DNA of 64,000 bases from Humibacillus xanthopallidus (GTDB lineage: Bacteria; Actinomycetota; Actinomycetes; Actinomycetales; Dermatophilaceae), in contig NZ_VFQF01000002.1 in the NCBI RefSeq assembly GCF_006717145.1, forward strand, positions 1,054,001 through 1,118,000, in the 5' to 3' direction. Below are positions 1 to 11,339 of this stretch, in pieces (the stretch's first letter is position 1; every line of letters begins with the position of its first letter). The position numbers and the translations under genes were made by a program. The notes beneath the pieces were generated by a model that saw only the letters and a program-made list of their open reading frames with translations, was not told where the DNA came from and did no database searches.

Positions 1-25
1 CCACACCGCCCGGATGCTGCTGTGA
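1..25 (+). CDS. 3' end of an upstream gene (partial)
   Basis: The frame starting at base 2 reads HTARMLL and then TGA at 23-25. The TGA overlaps the GTG start of lutA as GTGA, the same coupling used by nearly every operon here, so this is probably the last codons of the preceding gene. Too little is visible to name it; a GntR/FadR-type lactate regulator would be a plausible neighbour but that is a guess. Confidence 0.35.
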
Positions 26-786
26 GCCCGGCCGCGCGCAGGGGGGACGGCCCCCGCGTCGCCCTCTTCGCGACGTGCTTCAACGACACGATGTGGCCGG
101 GCACGCCCAAGGCGACCGTCCGGCTGCTCGAGCGCCTCGGGTGCCGCGTCGAGTTCCCCCTCCAGCAGACCTGCTGCGGGCAGATGCTCACCAATACGGG
201 GTATGCCGCCGAGGCCGTCCCGCTCGTGCGCCGCTTCGTCGACGTGTTCGGGGACTACGACCACGTCGTGGCGCCCTCGGGCTCGTGCGTCGGCTCCGTC
301 CGCGAGCAGCACCCGATGATCGCCAAGGACGACGCCGCCCTGAGCAGCCGGGTCGCCGAGGTCGCTCCGAGGGTTCTCGAGCTCTCGGAGTTCCTCGTCG
401 ACGTGCTCGGGGTCACCGACGTCGGCGCCTACTTCCCGCACCGCGTGACGTATCACCCGACGTGCCACTCGCTGAGGATGATCCGCGTCGCCGACCGACC
501 GCTCCAGCTGTTGCGGGCGGTCCGTGGCATCGACCTCGTCGAGCTGGCCGGCGCCGAGGAGTGCTGCGGCTTCGGCGGCACCTTCGCGGTCAAGAACGCC
601 GACGTCTCCATCGCCATGGGCTCCGACAAGGCCCGCAACGTCCTCGACACCGGCGCAGAGGTGCTTGTCGCAGGCGACAACTCCTGTCTCGCCCACATCG
701 GCGGGGTCCTCGGCCGGCAACGCTCCGGGGTGCGCACCCTGCACCTCGCCGAGATCCTCGCCTCGACCGAGGAGCACCCGGCATGA
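22..786 (+). CDS. lutA: Lactate utilisation protein A, CCG-domain Fe-S oxidoreductase subunit
   Basis: LutA/YkgE family, 254 aa from a GTG start. Two cysteine-rich CCG domains are visible: C19 and C41 with CCG at about 51-53, then HPTC near 149 with ECCGFGG near 181. In characterised systems LutABC oxidises L-lactate to pyruvate in the cytoplasm, using iron-sulfur centres and passing electrons to the respiratory chain. Length and motif order match the family. It overlaps lutB by 4 nt (ATGA), and the operon runs on through lutC, ppsR and ppsA. Assignment is firm; the physiological substrate (L-lactate) is inferred from the family. Confidence 0.93.
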   Translation: MSPAARRGDGPRVALFATCFNDTMWPGTPKATVRLLERLGCRVEFPLQQTCCGQMLTNTGYAAEAVPLVRRFVDVFGDYDHVVAPSGSCVGSVREQHPMIAKDDAALSSRVAEVAPRVLELSEFLVDVLGVTDVGAYFPHRVTYHPTCHSLRMIRVADRPLQLLRAVRGIDLVELAGAEECCGFGGTFAVKNADVSIAMGSDKARNVLDTGAEVLVAGDNSCLAHIGGVLGRQRSGVRTLHLAEILASTEEHPA

Positions 787-2294
787 GCCCCGACCCCGCC
801 CACGACCGGGCCGTCGACGGGGGAGCCGGCCACGCGGCATACCCCCCGGTGCAGGTGACGTCACCGACCTTCGTCGGGATGCCGAAGTTCCCCAAGGCCG
901 CGCGGGCCGAGCTGGCCAACGCCCAACAGCGCCGCAACCTGCGCCACGCGACCCACACGATCCGTGACAAGCGGGCGCACGTCGTCGCCGAGGTCGACGA
1001 CTGGGAAGCCTTGCGCGTCAAGGGAGCCGACGCCAAGGACGAGGCGCTGACCCACCTGGCCGACTACCTCGAGCGCCTCGAGGAGAGCCTCACCGCCAAC
1101 GGGGCCGTCGTCCACTGGGCGCGCGACGCGGCCGAGGCGAACCGGATCGTCGTCGACATCGTGCGGGCCAAGGAGGTCGACGAGGTCGTCAAGGTCAAGT
1201 CGATGGTCACGCAGGAGATCGAGCTCAACGAGGCGCTGGAGGCCGCGGGCGTCAGCGCCTGGGAGACCGACCTCGCCGAGCTCATCGTGCAGCTCGGTCA
1301 CGACCGGCCGAGCCACATCCTCGTGCCGGCAATCCACCGCAACCGCAAGGAGATTCGCGATATCTTCGTGCGCGAGATGGGTGCGGTCGGGCGGCCGGCC
1401 CCGGAGGACCTCACGGACGACCCGGCGCGCCTCGCGGAGGCGGCGCGCCTGCACCTGCGCGAGAAGTTCATGCGGGCCAAGGTCGGCATCTCCGGCGCCA
1501 ACTTCGCCGTCGCCGACACCGGAACGCTCGTCGTCGTCGAGTCCGAGGGCAACGGCCGGATGTGCCTGACCCTGCCCGAGACCCTCATCTCGGTCGTCGG
1601 CATCGAGAAGGTCCTGCCGACGTGGGACGACCTCTCGGCGATGCTCCAGCTGCTGCCGCGGTCGAGCACCGGTGAGCGGATGAACCCCTACACGACGATG
1701 TGGACCGGCGTGCACGAGGGCGACGGACCGCAGGAGGTGCACGTCGTCCTCCTCGATAACGGGCGAAGCCACGTGCTCGCCGATCGCGTTGGGCGACAAG
1801 CGCTTCGGTGCATCCGGTGCTCGGCGTGCCTCAACGTGTGCCCGGTCTACGAGCGCACCGGTGGGCACGCCTACGGGTCGGTCTACCCCGGGCCCATCGG
1901 CGCGGTCCTCAACCCGCAGCTGCGCGGCACCGCGTCCGACATCGACCGCTCCCTGCCCTATGCCTCGAGCCTCTGCGGCGCCTGCTTCGACGCCTGCCCC
2001 GTGCGGATCAACATCCCCGAGCTGCTCGTCGAGCTGCGCGGGAAGGTCGTCGAGGAGTCCGGCCCGACCGCTGAGTCGGCGGCCATGAAGGCCGCGGCCT
2101 GGGTGCTGTCCGACCCCCGCCGACTGGCCACTGCGCAGAAGGCGGCGACGATCGCCGGACGCCTCACCGGTGGCCGCACCATCCGCTCGGTCCCGGGTCT
2201 CGGCGCCTGGACGAACGCCCGTGACCTGCCGAGCCCTCCGACAGAGACCTTCCGACAGTGGTGGGTCCGCGAGCACGGGAACGAGGACGCCTGA
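783..2294 (+). CDS. lutB: Lactate utilisation iron-sulfur protein B
   Basis: LutB/YkgF family, 503 aa. The N-terminal part is an LUD domain (roughly 70-300). Two ferredoxin-type 4Fe-4S motifs follow: CIRCSACLNVCPVY from about residue 343 and LCGACFDACPVRINIP from about 396. The C-terminal tail is Arg/Trp-rich. The ATG at 783 is used because it forms the ATGA overlap with lutA; longer open frame upstream is only shadow of lutA. Known role: electron-transferring subunit of the LutABC lactate oxidation complex. The stop overlaps the lutC start (TGATG). Confidence 0.94.
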   Translation: MSPDPAHDRAVDGGAGHAAYPPVQVTSPTFVGMPKFPKAARAELANAQQRRNLRHATHTIRDKRAHVVAEVDDWEALRVKGADAKDEALTHLADYLERLEESLTANGAVVHWARDAAEANRIVVDIVRAKEVDEVVKVKSMVTQEIELNEALEAAGVSAWETDLAELIVQLGHDRPSHILVPAIHRNRKEIRDIFVREMGAVGRPAPEDLTDDPARLAEAARLHLREKFMRAKVGISGANFAVADTGTLVVVESEGNGRMCLTLPETLISVVGIEKVLPTWDDLSAMLQLLPRSSTGERMNPYTTMWTGVHEGDGPQEVHVVLLDNGRSHVLADRVGRQALRCIRCSACLNVCPVYERTGGHAYGSVYPGPIGAVLNPQLRGTASDIDRSLPYASSLCGACFDACPVRINIPELLVELRGKVVEESGPTAESAAMKAAAWVLSDPRRLATAQKAATIAGRLTGGRTIRSVPGLGAWTNARDLPSPPTETFRQWWVREHGNEDA

Positions 2295-3106
2295 TGTCGG
2301 CCCGAGACGAGATCCTGTCGCGGGTCCGCGACGCCGTCGCAGACGTGACGACGCCCCCGCGCGCCAGCACCGGCACGACGTCCACGGAGGGCGCGCCCGG
2401 CTCGGCCGGCTCGGCCAGCGCGGCCGGCTCGGCCAGCTCGGCCAGCTCGGCCGGCTCGGCCGGCTCGGGCGATGGGGCCGGCTCGGGCGATGGGGCCGCC
2501 CGGGGGGAGGGGTCGGCGCGTGACGAGACCCTCGACCTGTTCGCCGAGAACGTCGCCGACTACCGGGCCACGGTCGTGCGCGCGACCGGTGAGGAGGTGC
2601 CGGGCGTCCTCGCCGATGTCCTCTCGGACCTTGGGTGCCGGTCGCTCGTCGTGCCGAGCGGCCTCGACCCGGCGTGGCTGGGCCGGCTCCCCGACATGGT
2701 CGCGACGCTCCCCGAGTCCGAAGTGACGAGCCACCGCCAGCTCGACGCCGTCGACGCCGTCGTCACGACCGCCAGCGTCGGTATCGCCGTCACGGGGACC
2801 ATCGTGCTCGACCACGCTGCCGGCCAGGGCAGGCGCGAGCTCACCCTCGTGCCGGACACCCACGTGTGCGTCGTCGCCGAGCGCGACGTCGTCCACGACG
2901 TCTCGGACGCCGTGACGCGACTGCGTCCGAGCCCGGGCAGCGCCCGACCGCTGACGTGGATCAGCGGGCCCAGCGCCACGAGCGACATCGAGCTCCAGCG
3001 CGTCGAGGGCGTCCATGGGCCGCGGACCCTCGTGGTCGTCATCGTGGCCGACCCGGCGGCCGCGCAGGTTGCCGATGCGGTCGACGCCCCGGGTCGTGGA
3101 CACTGA
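2294..3106 (+). CDS. lutC: Lactate utilisation protein C (LUD domain)
   Basis: LutC/YkgG family, 270 aa, ATG inside the lutB stop. The C-terminal LUD core is clear (VGIAVTGTIVLDHAAGQG near residues 160-177, then TLVPDTHVCVV). Between the N-terminal helix (MSARDEILSRVRDAV) and the core lies an Ala/Gly/Ser low-complexity segment at about residues 35-75, encoded by GGCTCGGCC-type repeats including an exact 18-bp tandem duplication; it is not part of the family fold and looks like an expanded linker. Third gene of the lactate operon; ppsR starts 4 nt after its stop. Confidence 0.9.
   Translation: MSARDEILSRVRDAVADVTTPPRASTGTTSTEGAPGSAGSASAAGSASSASSAGSAGSGDGAGSGDGAARGEGSARDETLDLFAENVADYRATVVRATGEEVPGVLADVLSDLGCRSLVVPSGLDPAWLGRLPDMVATLPESEVTSHRQLDAVDAVVTTASVGIAVTGTIVLDHAAGQGRRELTLVPDTHVCVVAERDVVHDVSDAVTRLRPSPGSARPLTWISGPSATSDIELQRVEGVHGPRTLVVVIVADPAAAQVADAVDAPGRGH
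2399..2497 (+). repeat. GGCTCGGCC microsatellite-like repeat inside lutC
   Basis: Imperfect 9/12-bp repeats of GGCTCGGCC and GGCTCGGCCAGC end in two identical 18-bp units at 2462-2479 and 2480-2497. In frame they encode Gly-Ser-Ala runs. Such a tract can change length by slippage without breaking the frame, since all units are multiples of three. Confidence 0.85.
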
Positions 3107-3110
3107 CGCC

Positions 3111-3980
3111 ATGAGCGGTGTCGACGCAGCGTCCGGTTCGCAGCCCGGCGGGCCCGCCGTGGCCCACGGCGTCACCCCGGTCTTCTTCCTCGCCGGCGGC
3201 ACGGGCATCTCCGCCGAGACCTTGGGCAACCTCATGCTCGCCCAGTTCCCGAGCCTGCGCTTCCGGCGACGCAAGATCCCGTTCATCACCACGATCGAGC
3301 AGGCACGCGACATCGTGACCCAGCTCGACGCGGCGATGACCGACTCGGTCAGGGGGCTCGTCTTCTCGACCGTTTCGGACGAGGCGATCCGCCAGGAGCT
3401 CCAACGCACTCAGTGCGCCTTCATCGACCTCTTCGGCTCGCACCTCGACACGGTCGAGCGGGTGCTGCACGTCAACGCGACGCACAACGCAGCGGCGCTG
3501 CACGGGGTCGGTGACACCCGCCGCTACGAGGCGCGCATGAAGGCCATCGAGTTCGCCATGGAGCACGACGACGGCGCCAGCCTGCGCAACCTCGAGCAGG
3601 CCGACCTCGTGCTCGTCGCGCCGTCACGCTGTGGCAAGACCCCCACCTCGATGTACCTCGCCCTCCAGCACGGTCTCAAGGTGGCGAACTACCCGCTCGT
3701 CGAGGAGGACTTCGAGTCCGGCGACCTGCCTCGGCCCCTGCGGCGCATCGGTGACAAGTGCTTCGGCCTGCTGTCGACCGCGGCCCGGCTCAGCCAGGTG
3801 CGGGCTGAGCGGCGACCGGGGTCGGTCTATGCGAGCCTCGCACAGTGCAGCTTCGAGCTGCGCCGCGCCGAGGCCCTCTATCGTGCACACCGCATTCCCT
3901 CGATCAACTCGGCTGCCATGTCCGTGGAGGAGATGGCAGCCGTCATCATGCAGAGCAGCCGTCTGCCCAACCTCGGCTGA
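3111..3980 (+). CDS. ppsR: PEP synthase regulatory protein (DUF299 kinase/pyrophosphorylase)
   Basis: 289 aa from ATG 3111, 4 nt after lutC. PpsR-family features: [13 protein letters not shown] near residue 28 in place of the usual DSTG motif, the P-loop-like [13 protein letters not shown] near 170, [10 protein letters not shown], and [10 protein letters not shown] before the P-loop. Family members switch PEP synthase (PpsR) or pyruvate phosphate dikinase off by ADP-dependent phosphorylation and on by Pi-dependent dephosphorylation. The target here is evidently PpsA, the next gene. The P-loop has CGK where many members have TSK/VGK. Confidence 0.9.
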   Translation: MSGVDAASGSQPGGPAVAHGVTPVFFLAGGTGISAETLGNLMLAQFPSLRFRRRKIPFITTIEQARDIVTQLDAAMTDSVRGLVFSTVSDEAIRQELQRTQCAFIDLFGSHLDTVERVLHVNATHNAAALHGVGDTRRYEARMKAIEFAMEHDDGASLRNLEQADLVLVAPSRCGKTPTSMYLALQHGLKVANYPLVEEDFESGDLPRPLRRIGDKCFGLLSTAARLSQVRAERRPGSVYASLAQCSFELRRAEALYRAHRIPSINSAAMSVEEMAAVIMQSSRLPNLG

Positions 3981-4020
3981 CCGCACCTCGGCTGAGCGCC
4001 GAACCGACGAAAGGAACGCC

Positions 4021-6429
<2,409 letters not shown>

Positions 6430-6439
6430 CACAAGCACT

Positions 6440-6493
6440 CGCCTCCGGCCGAGCGGCTACAGCCCCGTCTGTGCCTCCACCCGGCCGGAGGCG
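6440..6493. terminator. Possible hairpin at the ppsA/DUF2252 convergent junction
   Basis: CGCCTCCGGCC at 6440-6450 and its perfect complement GGCCGGAGGCG at 6483-6493, 32 nt apart. The right arm lies inside the last codons of the minus-strand gene. No T-run. Placement between two converging genes suggests bidirectional termination. Confidence 0.4.
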
Positions 6494-7923
6494 ACGGCGT
6501 CGACCAGGGCCTGGTAGTCGAGCTCGTTCTGGTCGGCGTAGGTGGCGGAGAAGTCTGCGATCGCATTGTCGAAGGCATCGCCCGTTCCGAGGTAGGACGC
6601 GATCGCCACGCGGTCGCCCGAGCGGGCGTGCGCCCGAGCCAAGGTCGCGCCGCACAGCTTGGCGTAGGCCGTCATCACACGCGGACTCATTGCCTCGACC
6701 TCGGCGGAGCCCTTCCAGTCGCGCAGCTGGCGGATGTAGAAGTCACGCTGCAGATTGTCGAGGCCGATGACGCGCTGCCAGCCGAGGAAGATGTCGCTGA
6801 CGGCCTGCATGAGCCGCTGGCCGGCCACGACGCGCTGGCCGCTGTTGGCGTACTTGCTCTTGCCGAGGAATCGCTCGAGAACCGACTCCTGTGCCTCCTT
6901 GGCCTGGAGCAGGAGCGGGTCCTGCTCGTCCCGGCCGAGCAACAGCAGGATCCAGGCGCGGGTGCCCACACTGCCCACACCGACGACCTTGCGGGCCGCG
7001 TCGACGTAGCGGTAGCTCTCGACGAGCTCGCGCCGGTCGGTCTCGAGGGTGCGCCGGTAGGACCGAATCAGGCCGCTCAGCTCGTCGTGGATGTTGTCGC
7101 GACCCGACCCCGCGGGAACGAGCTCCTCCACGCGCACGATGAGAGGGGGGTCCGACACGAGGCGGCGCTGCCCGTCCACCTCGCGCGTGAGCTTGGTGAA
7201 GGCCTGCATGCTGTCGCGGGTCCGGGCCTTGGCGATGTTGGCCGTGGTCCTGGCCTGCTGCTTCTTCGTGATGCTCCCCTTCAGCTCCTCGAAGACCGTG
7301 TCGACGTCGATGTGGGCGTACCAGACGTCGAGCGTGCGCATGGCGGCGAACTGTCGCATGCGGTCTCGGTACTCGGCCACTCCCGCAGCGACGATCGCTC
7401 TGCGGTCACCAGGTTCGAAGCCGCGGTCGCGCCCCGCGATCTCGAAGCTCGCCGCCAGCCGCTTGACGTCCCACTCCCACGGACCGGGCAACGTCTCGTC
7501 GAAGTCGTTGATGTCGAAGACCAGCCTGCGCTCCGGTGAGGCGAACACGCCGAAGTTCGACAGATGGGCATCACCGCAGAGCTGCGTGTTGAGGCCAGAC
7601 CTCGGCGTGGCCGCGAGATCGCTGGCCATGATCAAGGCAGCACCACGGTAGAAGGTGAAGGGCGAGACCATCATCCGTCCGTATCGGATGGGCACGAGCT
7701 CAGGGACCCGCGACGTGGCCTGGGACTCCAGCAGGTCGACCGGGTCGGCGCGGTCCGCCGCCGGCTGCCAGGCACCGTGACTGCTGCGCGGGGTCGCGGT
7801 GCGGGCAGCCTTGCCGCGGGCGACCCGCTCGTCCGGGCTCAGATGGGCGAGCTTCGGTGCCGCAGCCACCCGGCCCCCGAGCGCCGTCAGGGGTTGCATC
7901 CGATTCTGCCGGTCAACGCTCAC
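6457..7923 (-). CDS. DUF2252 family protein
   Basis: 488 aa from GTG 7923, chosen because GGGAGAG lies just upstream; the frame is open further, to 8094, but that part has no family similarity. Recognisable DUF2252 blocks: RYGRMMVSPFTFYRGAA, LCGDAHLSNFGVFASPERR, FDINDFDETLPGPWEWDVKRL, all in the first 200 residues. The HLSNFG and FDINDFDE blocks resemble the catalytic and metal loops of kinase-like phosphotransferases, but no activity has been assigned to the family. Cytoplasmic (no signal or membrane segment). Convergent with ppsA, divergent from the next gene. Confidence 0.88.
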   Translation of the reverse strand: MSVDRQNRMQPLTALGGRVAAAPKLAHLSPDERVARGKAARTATPRSSHGAWQPAADRADPVDLLESQATSRVPELVPIRYGRMMVSPFTFYRGAALIMASDLAATPRSGLNTQLCGDAHLSNFGVFASPERRLVFDINDFDETLPGPWEWDVKRLAASFEIAGRDRGFEPGDRRAIVAAGVAEYRDRMRQFAAMRTLDVWYAHIDVDTVFEELKGSITKKQQARTTANIAKARTRDSMQAFTKLTREVDGQRRLVSDPPLIVRVEELVPAGSGRDNIHDELSGLIRSYRRTLETDRRELVESYRYVDAARKVVGVGSVGTRAWILLLLGRDEQDPLLLQAKEAQESVLERFLGKSKYANSGQRVVAGQRLMQAVSDIFLGWQRVIGLDNLQRDFYIRQLRDWKGSAEVEAMSPRVMTAYAKLCGATLARAHARSGDRVAIASYLGTGDAFDNAIADFSATYADQNELDYQALVDAVASGRVEAQTGL

Positions 7924-8094
7924 GAGTCTCTCCCATGGTCGGGCTGCGTCCGCTGCAGCACACCTCGCATCCGTCTCCCGAGCGTCCCAGACGGCGAGGC
8001 CGCTGGTATCACCTTCCGCGGATGAAGGGCGCGCGAAACTGCCCATCCCGGGCACGTGGTCGCGAGCGATCTCCTGACGCCCGACACTGTGCAC

Positions 8095-9360
8095 ATGCAG
8101 TCAGACCACGGCGGGTCCTCCGCCGGCACCTCGGCCGGGCCCTCCGGCACCTGGGCCGGGCCCTCCGGCACCTGGGCCGGGCCCTCCGGCGCCTCGGCCG
8201 GGCCCGCCGGCTCCTCCGCTGGGACCTTCGACGCGGACTCGGGCGCCTCCAGCTCGGGAGCACTGCTCGAGCTGAAGCCGCCGGGCCGCCGGCGGGTGGT
8301 CGTCTCCGACGTCATCAAGGTCGGCGTCGCGCTCGTGGCCCTGTGGTGGTTCGCCCGCATCATCGGTCAGGTCGACTGGAGTGCCGTGTGGGTGGCCGTG
8401 CGAGACCTGGCTCCGCTCGAGATCCTCGCGCTCTTCGCCGTCATCGCGGTCCGTCAGACCCTCAACGCCGGCCCGCTCGCGATCTTCGTGCCCTCGCTCA
8501 CCCTGCGGCGTGCGGTGGCGAACGACCTGTCGGCCAACCTCATCGCCACCGTCGCGCCGCCACCTGCCGACATCGTGCTGCGCATCTCGATGCTCCGCTC
8601 CTGGGGCATCAGCGCGGCCGAGGGCGTCGGCGGCATCTCCCTCAACACCCTCACCTACTACGTCGCGCGGTTCGGCGCCCCGGTGCTGGGTCTCGCGGTG
8701 GCCTTCGCAGCCGGTCAGGTGGAGTCCTCCTTCGTGTGGACGGCCTTCACGAGCGGTCTCGTCGCTGCGGCGGTGGTGGCGGGCCTTGCCATCGCGGCTC
8801 GTGGAGCCCGGGTGGCCGCGGCCTCGGCTGCCTGGGTGGGCCAGTGGGCGCGCCGGGTCTCGCAGCGCGTCGACCCCGCCGACTGGTCGAGACGGGCCGG
8901 TGACTTCGTCGAGCAGTCCGGGGGCGCGCTGCGGCAGGGGAGCCTCCGAGCGATGGCGTGCCAGGTCGGGCTCGTGCTGAGCGAGGCGCTGCTCCTGCTG
9001 CTCAGCCTGCGTTTCGCCGGCGTTCCGGCAGGCGTCGCCTCGGCCGTCTCGATCGTCGTCGCGCTGCTCATCAGCTACCCCCTGACCGCCCTGCCCTTCG
9101 CGGGCGTCGGGGTGCTCGATGCGGCCGTGCTGACGATCCTCGGCCTCGACGCGGGGCCGTGGGAGACGACCGCGATCGCAGGCATGGTCGTCTTCCGGGT
9201 CTGCTGGATGCTCGTGCCGCTCGCGCTCGGCGGCCTCACGGTCCTGTGGTGGCGCCACAGCCAGCGAGGGGCCGGCTCGACGACTCCGTCAGCCGGTGAA
9301 GGGCCAGACGATCGGGATGACGACGACCGCGACGACGAGCCACAGCAGCATGACCGGTAG
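8095..9360 (+). CDS. LPG-synthase-like (UPF0104/AglD2) integral membrane protein
   Basis: About 421 aa from ATG 8095 (an in-frame GTG at 8056 is possible). After a repeat-rich hydrophilic N-terminus (about 1-65) come roughly seven to eight hydrophobic helices between residues 75 and 395, in the pattern of the lysylphosphatidylglycerol synthase transmembrane family (flippase-like domain), including LIATVAPPPADIVLRISMLR and a conserved PxxGxGVLDAA block. The C-terminus is Asp/Arg-rich (DDRDDDDRDDE). Family members flip or export lipids and glycolipids; no synthase domain is attached. Its last 72 nt overlap the 3' end of the opposing permease gene. Confidence 0.78.
   Translation: MQSDHGGSSAGTSAGPSGTWAGPSGTWAGPSGASAGPAGSSAGTFDADSGASSSGALLELKPPGRRRVVVSDVIKVGVALVALWWFARIIGQVDWSAVWVAVRDLAPLEILALFAVIAVRQTLNAGPLAIFVPSLTLRRAVANDLSANLIATVAPPPADIVLRISMLRSWGISAAEGVGGISLNTLTYYVARFGAPVLGLAVAFAAGQVESSFVWTAFTSGLVAAAVVAGLAIAARGARVAAASAAWVGQWARRVSQRVDPADWSRRAGDFVEQSGGALRQGSLRAMACQVGLVLSEALLLLLSLRFAGVPAGVASAVSIVVALLISYPLTALPFAGVGVLDAAVLTILGLDAGPWETTAIAGMVVFRVCWMLVPLALGGLTVLWWRHSQRGAGSTTPSAGEGPDDRDDDDRDDEPQQHDR
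8125..8208 (+). repeat. Four 21-bp tandem repeats
   Basis: Units start at 8125, 8146, 8167 and 8188; the second and third are identical and the others differ by a few bases. Each begins GGCACCTSGGCCGGGCC and encodes a 7-residue Gly/Thr/Ala-Gly-Pro-Ser unit in the cytoplasmic or linker N-terminus of the membrane protein. In-frame copy-number change is possible. Confidence 0.9.
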
Positions 9361-11106
9361 CCCCAGGCGCCAGTAGTCCGAGAAGCGGTAGCCGCCAGGC
9401 CCCATGACCATCATGTTGCCCGGGGTGGCGATCGGGGTGAGCAGGGCGCCGGCGCCGGCCACCGCGATGAGCATGAGCACCGGCAGCACGGAGACGCCGG
9501 TCTCGTGCGCGGCGGCGACCGCGATGGGCACGACGATGAGCACCGTCGCCGTGTTGCTGACGACCTGACCGAGCACTGCGGTCAGGGCGAAGAGGGCGAT
9601 GAGCAGCAGGTAGGGGCGGCCGGCCCCGACGATGTCGATGAGCCGGCCGGCGACGACGTCTGCCGCGCCGCTCGTCTGGATCGCCGTGGAGAGGGGGATG
9701 AGTCCACCGATGAGCACGACGGTCTGCCACGAGACGGCGCGGTAGGCCTGGTTGACGGTCACGACCCGCAGCAGCACCATCGCCGTGGCGGCAGCCAGCC
9801 CCGCGATGGCGGGCGGCACGATCGCAAAGGCCAGCAGCACGACCATGCCGATGAGCACGGCGATCGCGAAGCCCGAGCGCCTGCCGAGCGGAACGGCTTG
9901 CCGCCGAACGAGATCGGGTGAGTCGACCATGAGCACGTCTCGGTCGTGGACCAGCTCGTCGATCGCGGGCCACGTGCCGTGCAGCAGCAGGCTGTCGCCG
10001 GCTACCAGCTCGACAGGACGAGGGCCGGTGTCGCTGCCGAGCCGCCGGATGCCGAGGATGACGAGCTCGGAGCTGCGCTGCTGGCCGGGGAAGGCGACCT
10101 CGCCGACGAGGGGTGACCGCGGCGGCACGACGACCTCGCTGACCCCGACGTCGCGGGTGACGAGCTCACCGTCAGCCGTCGTGATCGGCTTCATCTCGAC
10201 GACGAGCACCTCCTCGACGACGAGGCGGCTCACCTGCGCCGGGTCGCCGGTGACGACGAGCACGTCGCCCACCTCGACGACGTGCTCGTCGGAGAAGGTG
10301 CGACCCCCGCCGCTCTGCAGGCCGATGAGGGTCAGCCCCGGGTATGCCGCGAGGTCGAGGTCCGCGGTCGCGGTGCCCTCGAGCGCGGAGCCGGGCCTCA
10401 CCCTCAAGCGGTAGAAGCCGTCGTGCAGCTCGTAGTGCTCGGCGAGCTGGCCCGCATGCTGGCTGAGGTCACGCGGTGCGCTGGACGACTGCCGGACCGG
10501 CAGCACCCGGGGTCCGAGAAGGACGGCGATGAGGATGGTGCCGATGACGAGCGGCACGCCGATGACGGCATACGCGAAGAAGCCGAAGGCGGAGGCGCCG
10601 GCGTCCTGCGCCGCCTCCGACACGATGACGTTGACGGGGCTGCCGGTGAGCGCCAGCAGCGAGCCGGCGCTGCCCGCGAAGGCCATCGGCATGAGCATGC
10701 GTGAGGGCGGCGTGCCGATCTTGAGCGCGAGCACGAGCACCATCGGCAGGAGAGCCGCGACGGAGCCGTTGAGGGTGATGACCGCTGTGAGCAGGGCGCA
10801 GAGTCCGAGAACCGCGACGAGCACGCGCATCGGCGCATCGCCGACGACCGCGATGAGTCGCTGGCCGGCCCACGTCGTCACGCCCGTCGAGTCGAGGGCC
10901 TCGCTGACGATGAAGAGCGACGCGATGAAGACGACGACGGGGTCGCCGAAGCCGGACAGTGCCGTGTTCGCGTCGACGAGGCCGGTGACGTAGAGCGCGA
11001 GCGCCGTGAGTACGGCGACGACCCCGACGGGGAGGCGGTTCCAGACGAAGAGCACGATCGTCACGGCGAGGACGAGCAGGCTCGTCGTCGCCGGACTCAC
11101 GCGCAC
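9289..11106 (-). CDS. SLC13-family permease with two TrkA-C (RCK_C) domains
   Basis: 605 aa, GTG start 11106. Two membrane halves (about 1-205 and 410-605) each carry the SLC13/DASS-type helical hairpin signatures (ALTGSPVNVIVSEAA and ALLTPIATPGNMMVMGP). Between them sit two RCK_C/TrkA-C domains (about 225-310 and 320-395) that in relatives bind small ligands and gate transport. Likely a Na+-coupled or H+-coupled anion/dicarboxylate or sulfate carrier; substrate cannot be read from sequence. Its 3' end overlaps the upstream membrane gene by 72 nt in antisense. Confidence 0.85.
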   Translation of the reverse strand: MRVSPATTSLLVLAVTIVLFVWNRLPVGVVAVLTALALYVTGLVDANTALSGFGDPVVVFIASLFIVSEALDSTGVTTWAGQRLIAVVGDAPMRVLVAVLGLCALLTAVITLNGSVAALLPMVLVLALKIGTPPSRMLMPMAFAGSAGSLLALTGSPVNVIVSEAAQDAGASAFGFFAYAVIGVPLVIGTILIAVLLGPRVLPVRQSSSAPRDLSQHAGQLAEHYELHDGFYRLRVRPGSALEGTATADLDLAAYPGLTLIGLQSGGGRTFSDEHVVEVGDVLVVTGDPAQVSRLVVEEVLVVEMKPITTADGELVTRDVGVSEVVVPPRSPLVGEVAFPGQQRSSELVILGIRRLGSDTGPRPVELVAGDSLLLHGTWPAIDELVHDRDVLMVDSPDLVRRQAVPLGRRSGFAIAVLIGMVVLLAFAIVPPAIAGLAAATAMVLLRVVTVNQAYRAVSWQTVVLIGGLIPLSTAIQTSGAADVVAGRLIDIVGAGRPYLLLIALFALTAVLGQVVSNTATVLIVVPIAVAAAHETGVSVLPVLMLIAVAGAGALLTPIATPGNMMVMGPGGYRFSDYWRLGLPVMLLWLVVAVVVIPIVWPFTG

Positions 11107-11339
11107 GCCCGACGAGGCATTGAGGGACTGCCCATTCGTGTCACGCCTCTCGGGAATGCGGCAACCGGTCGGCCCGGTCGTGGTGAACGTAGCCCGAGCC
11201 TAGGTGACCGGCTTCACCCCCTACGGGTGACGGCATCCGTTCGGACGTGCCCGACGCTGGGTGGAGCGGGTCGCTCGAGCAGCGGGCCGCAGTTCGACGT
11301 CGCTCGGAGGGACCGGGCGCAAGCCTCGAAGGAGATGCG

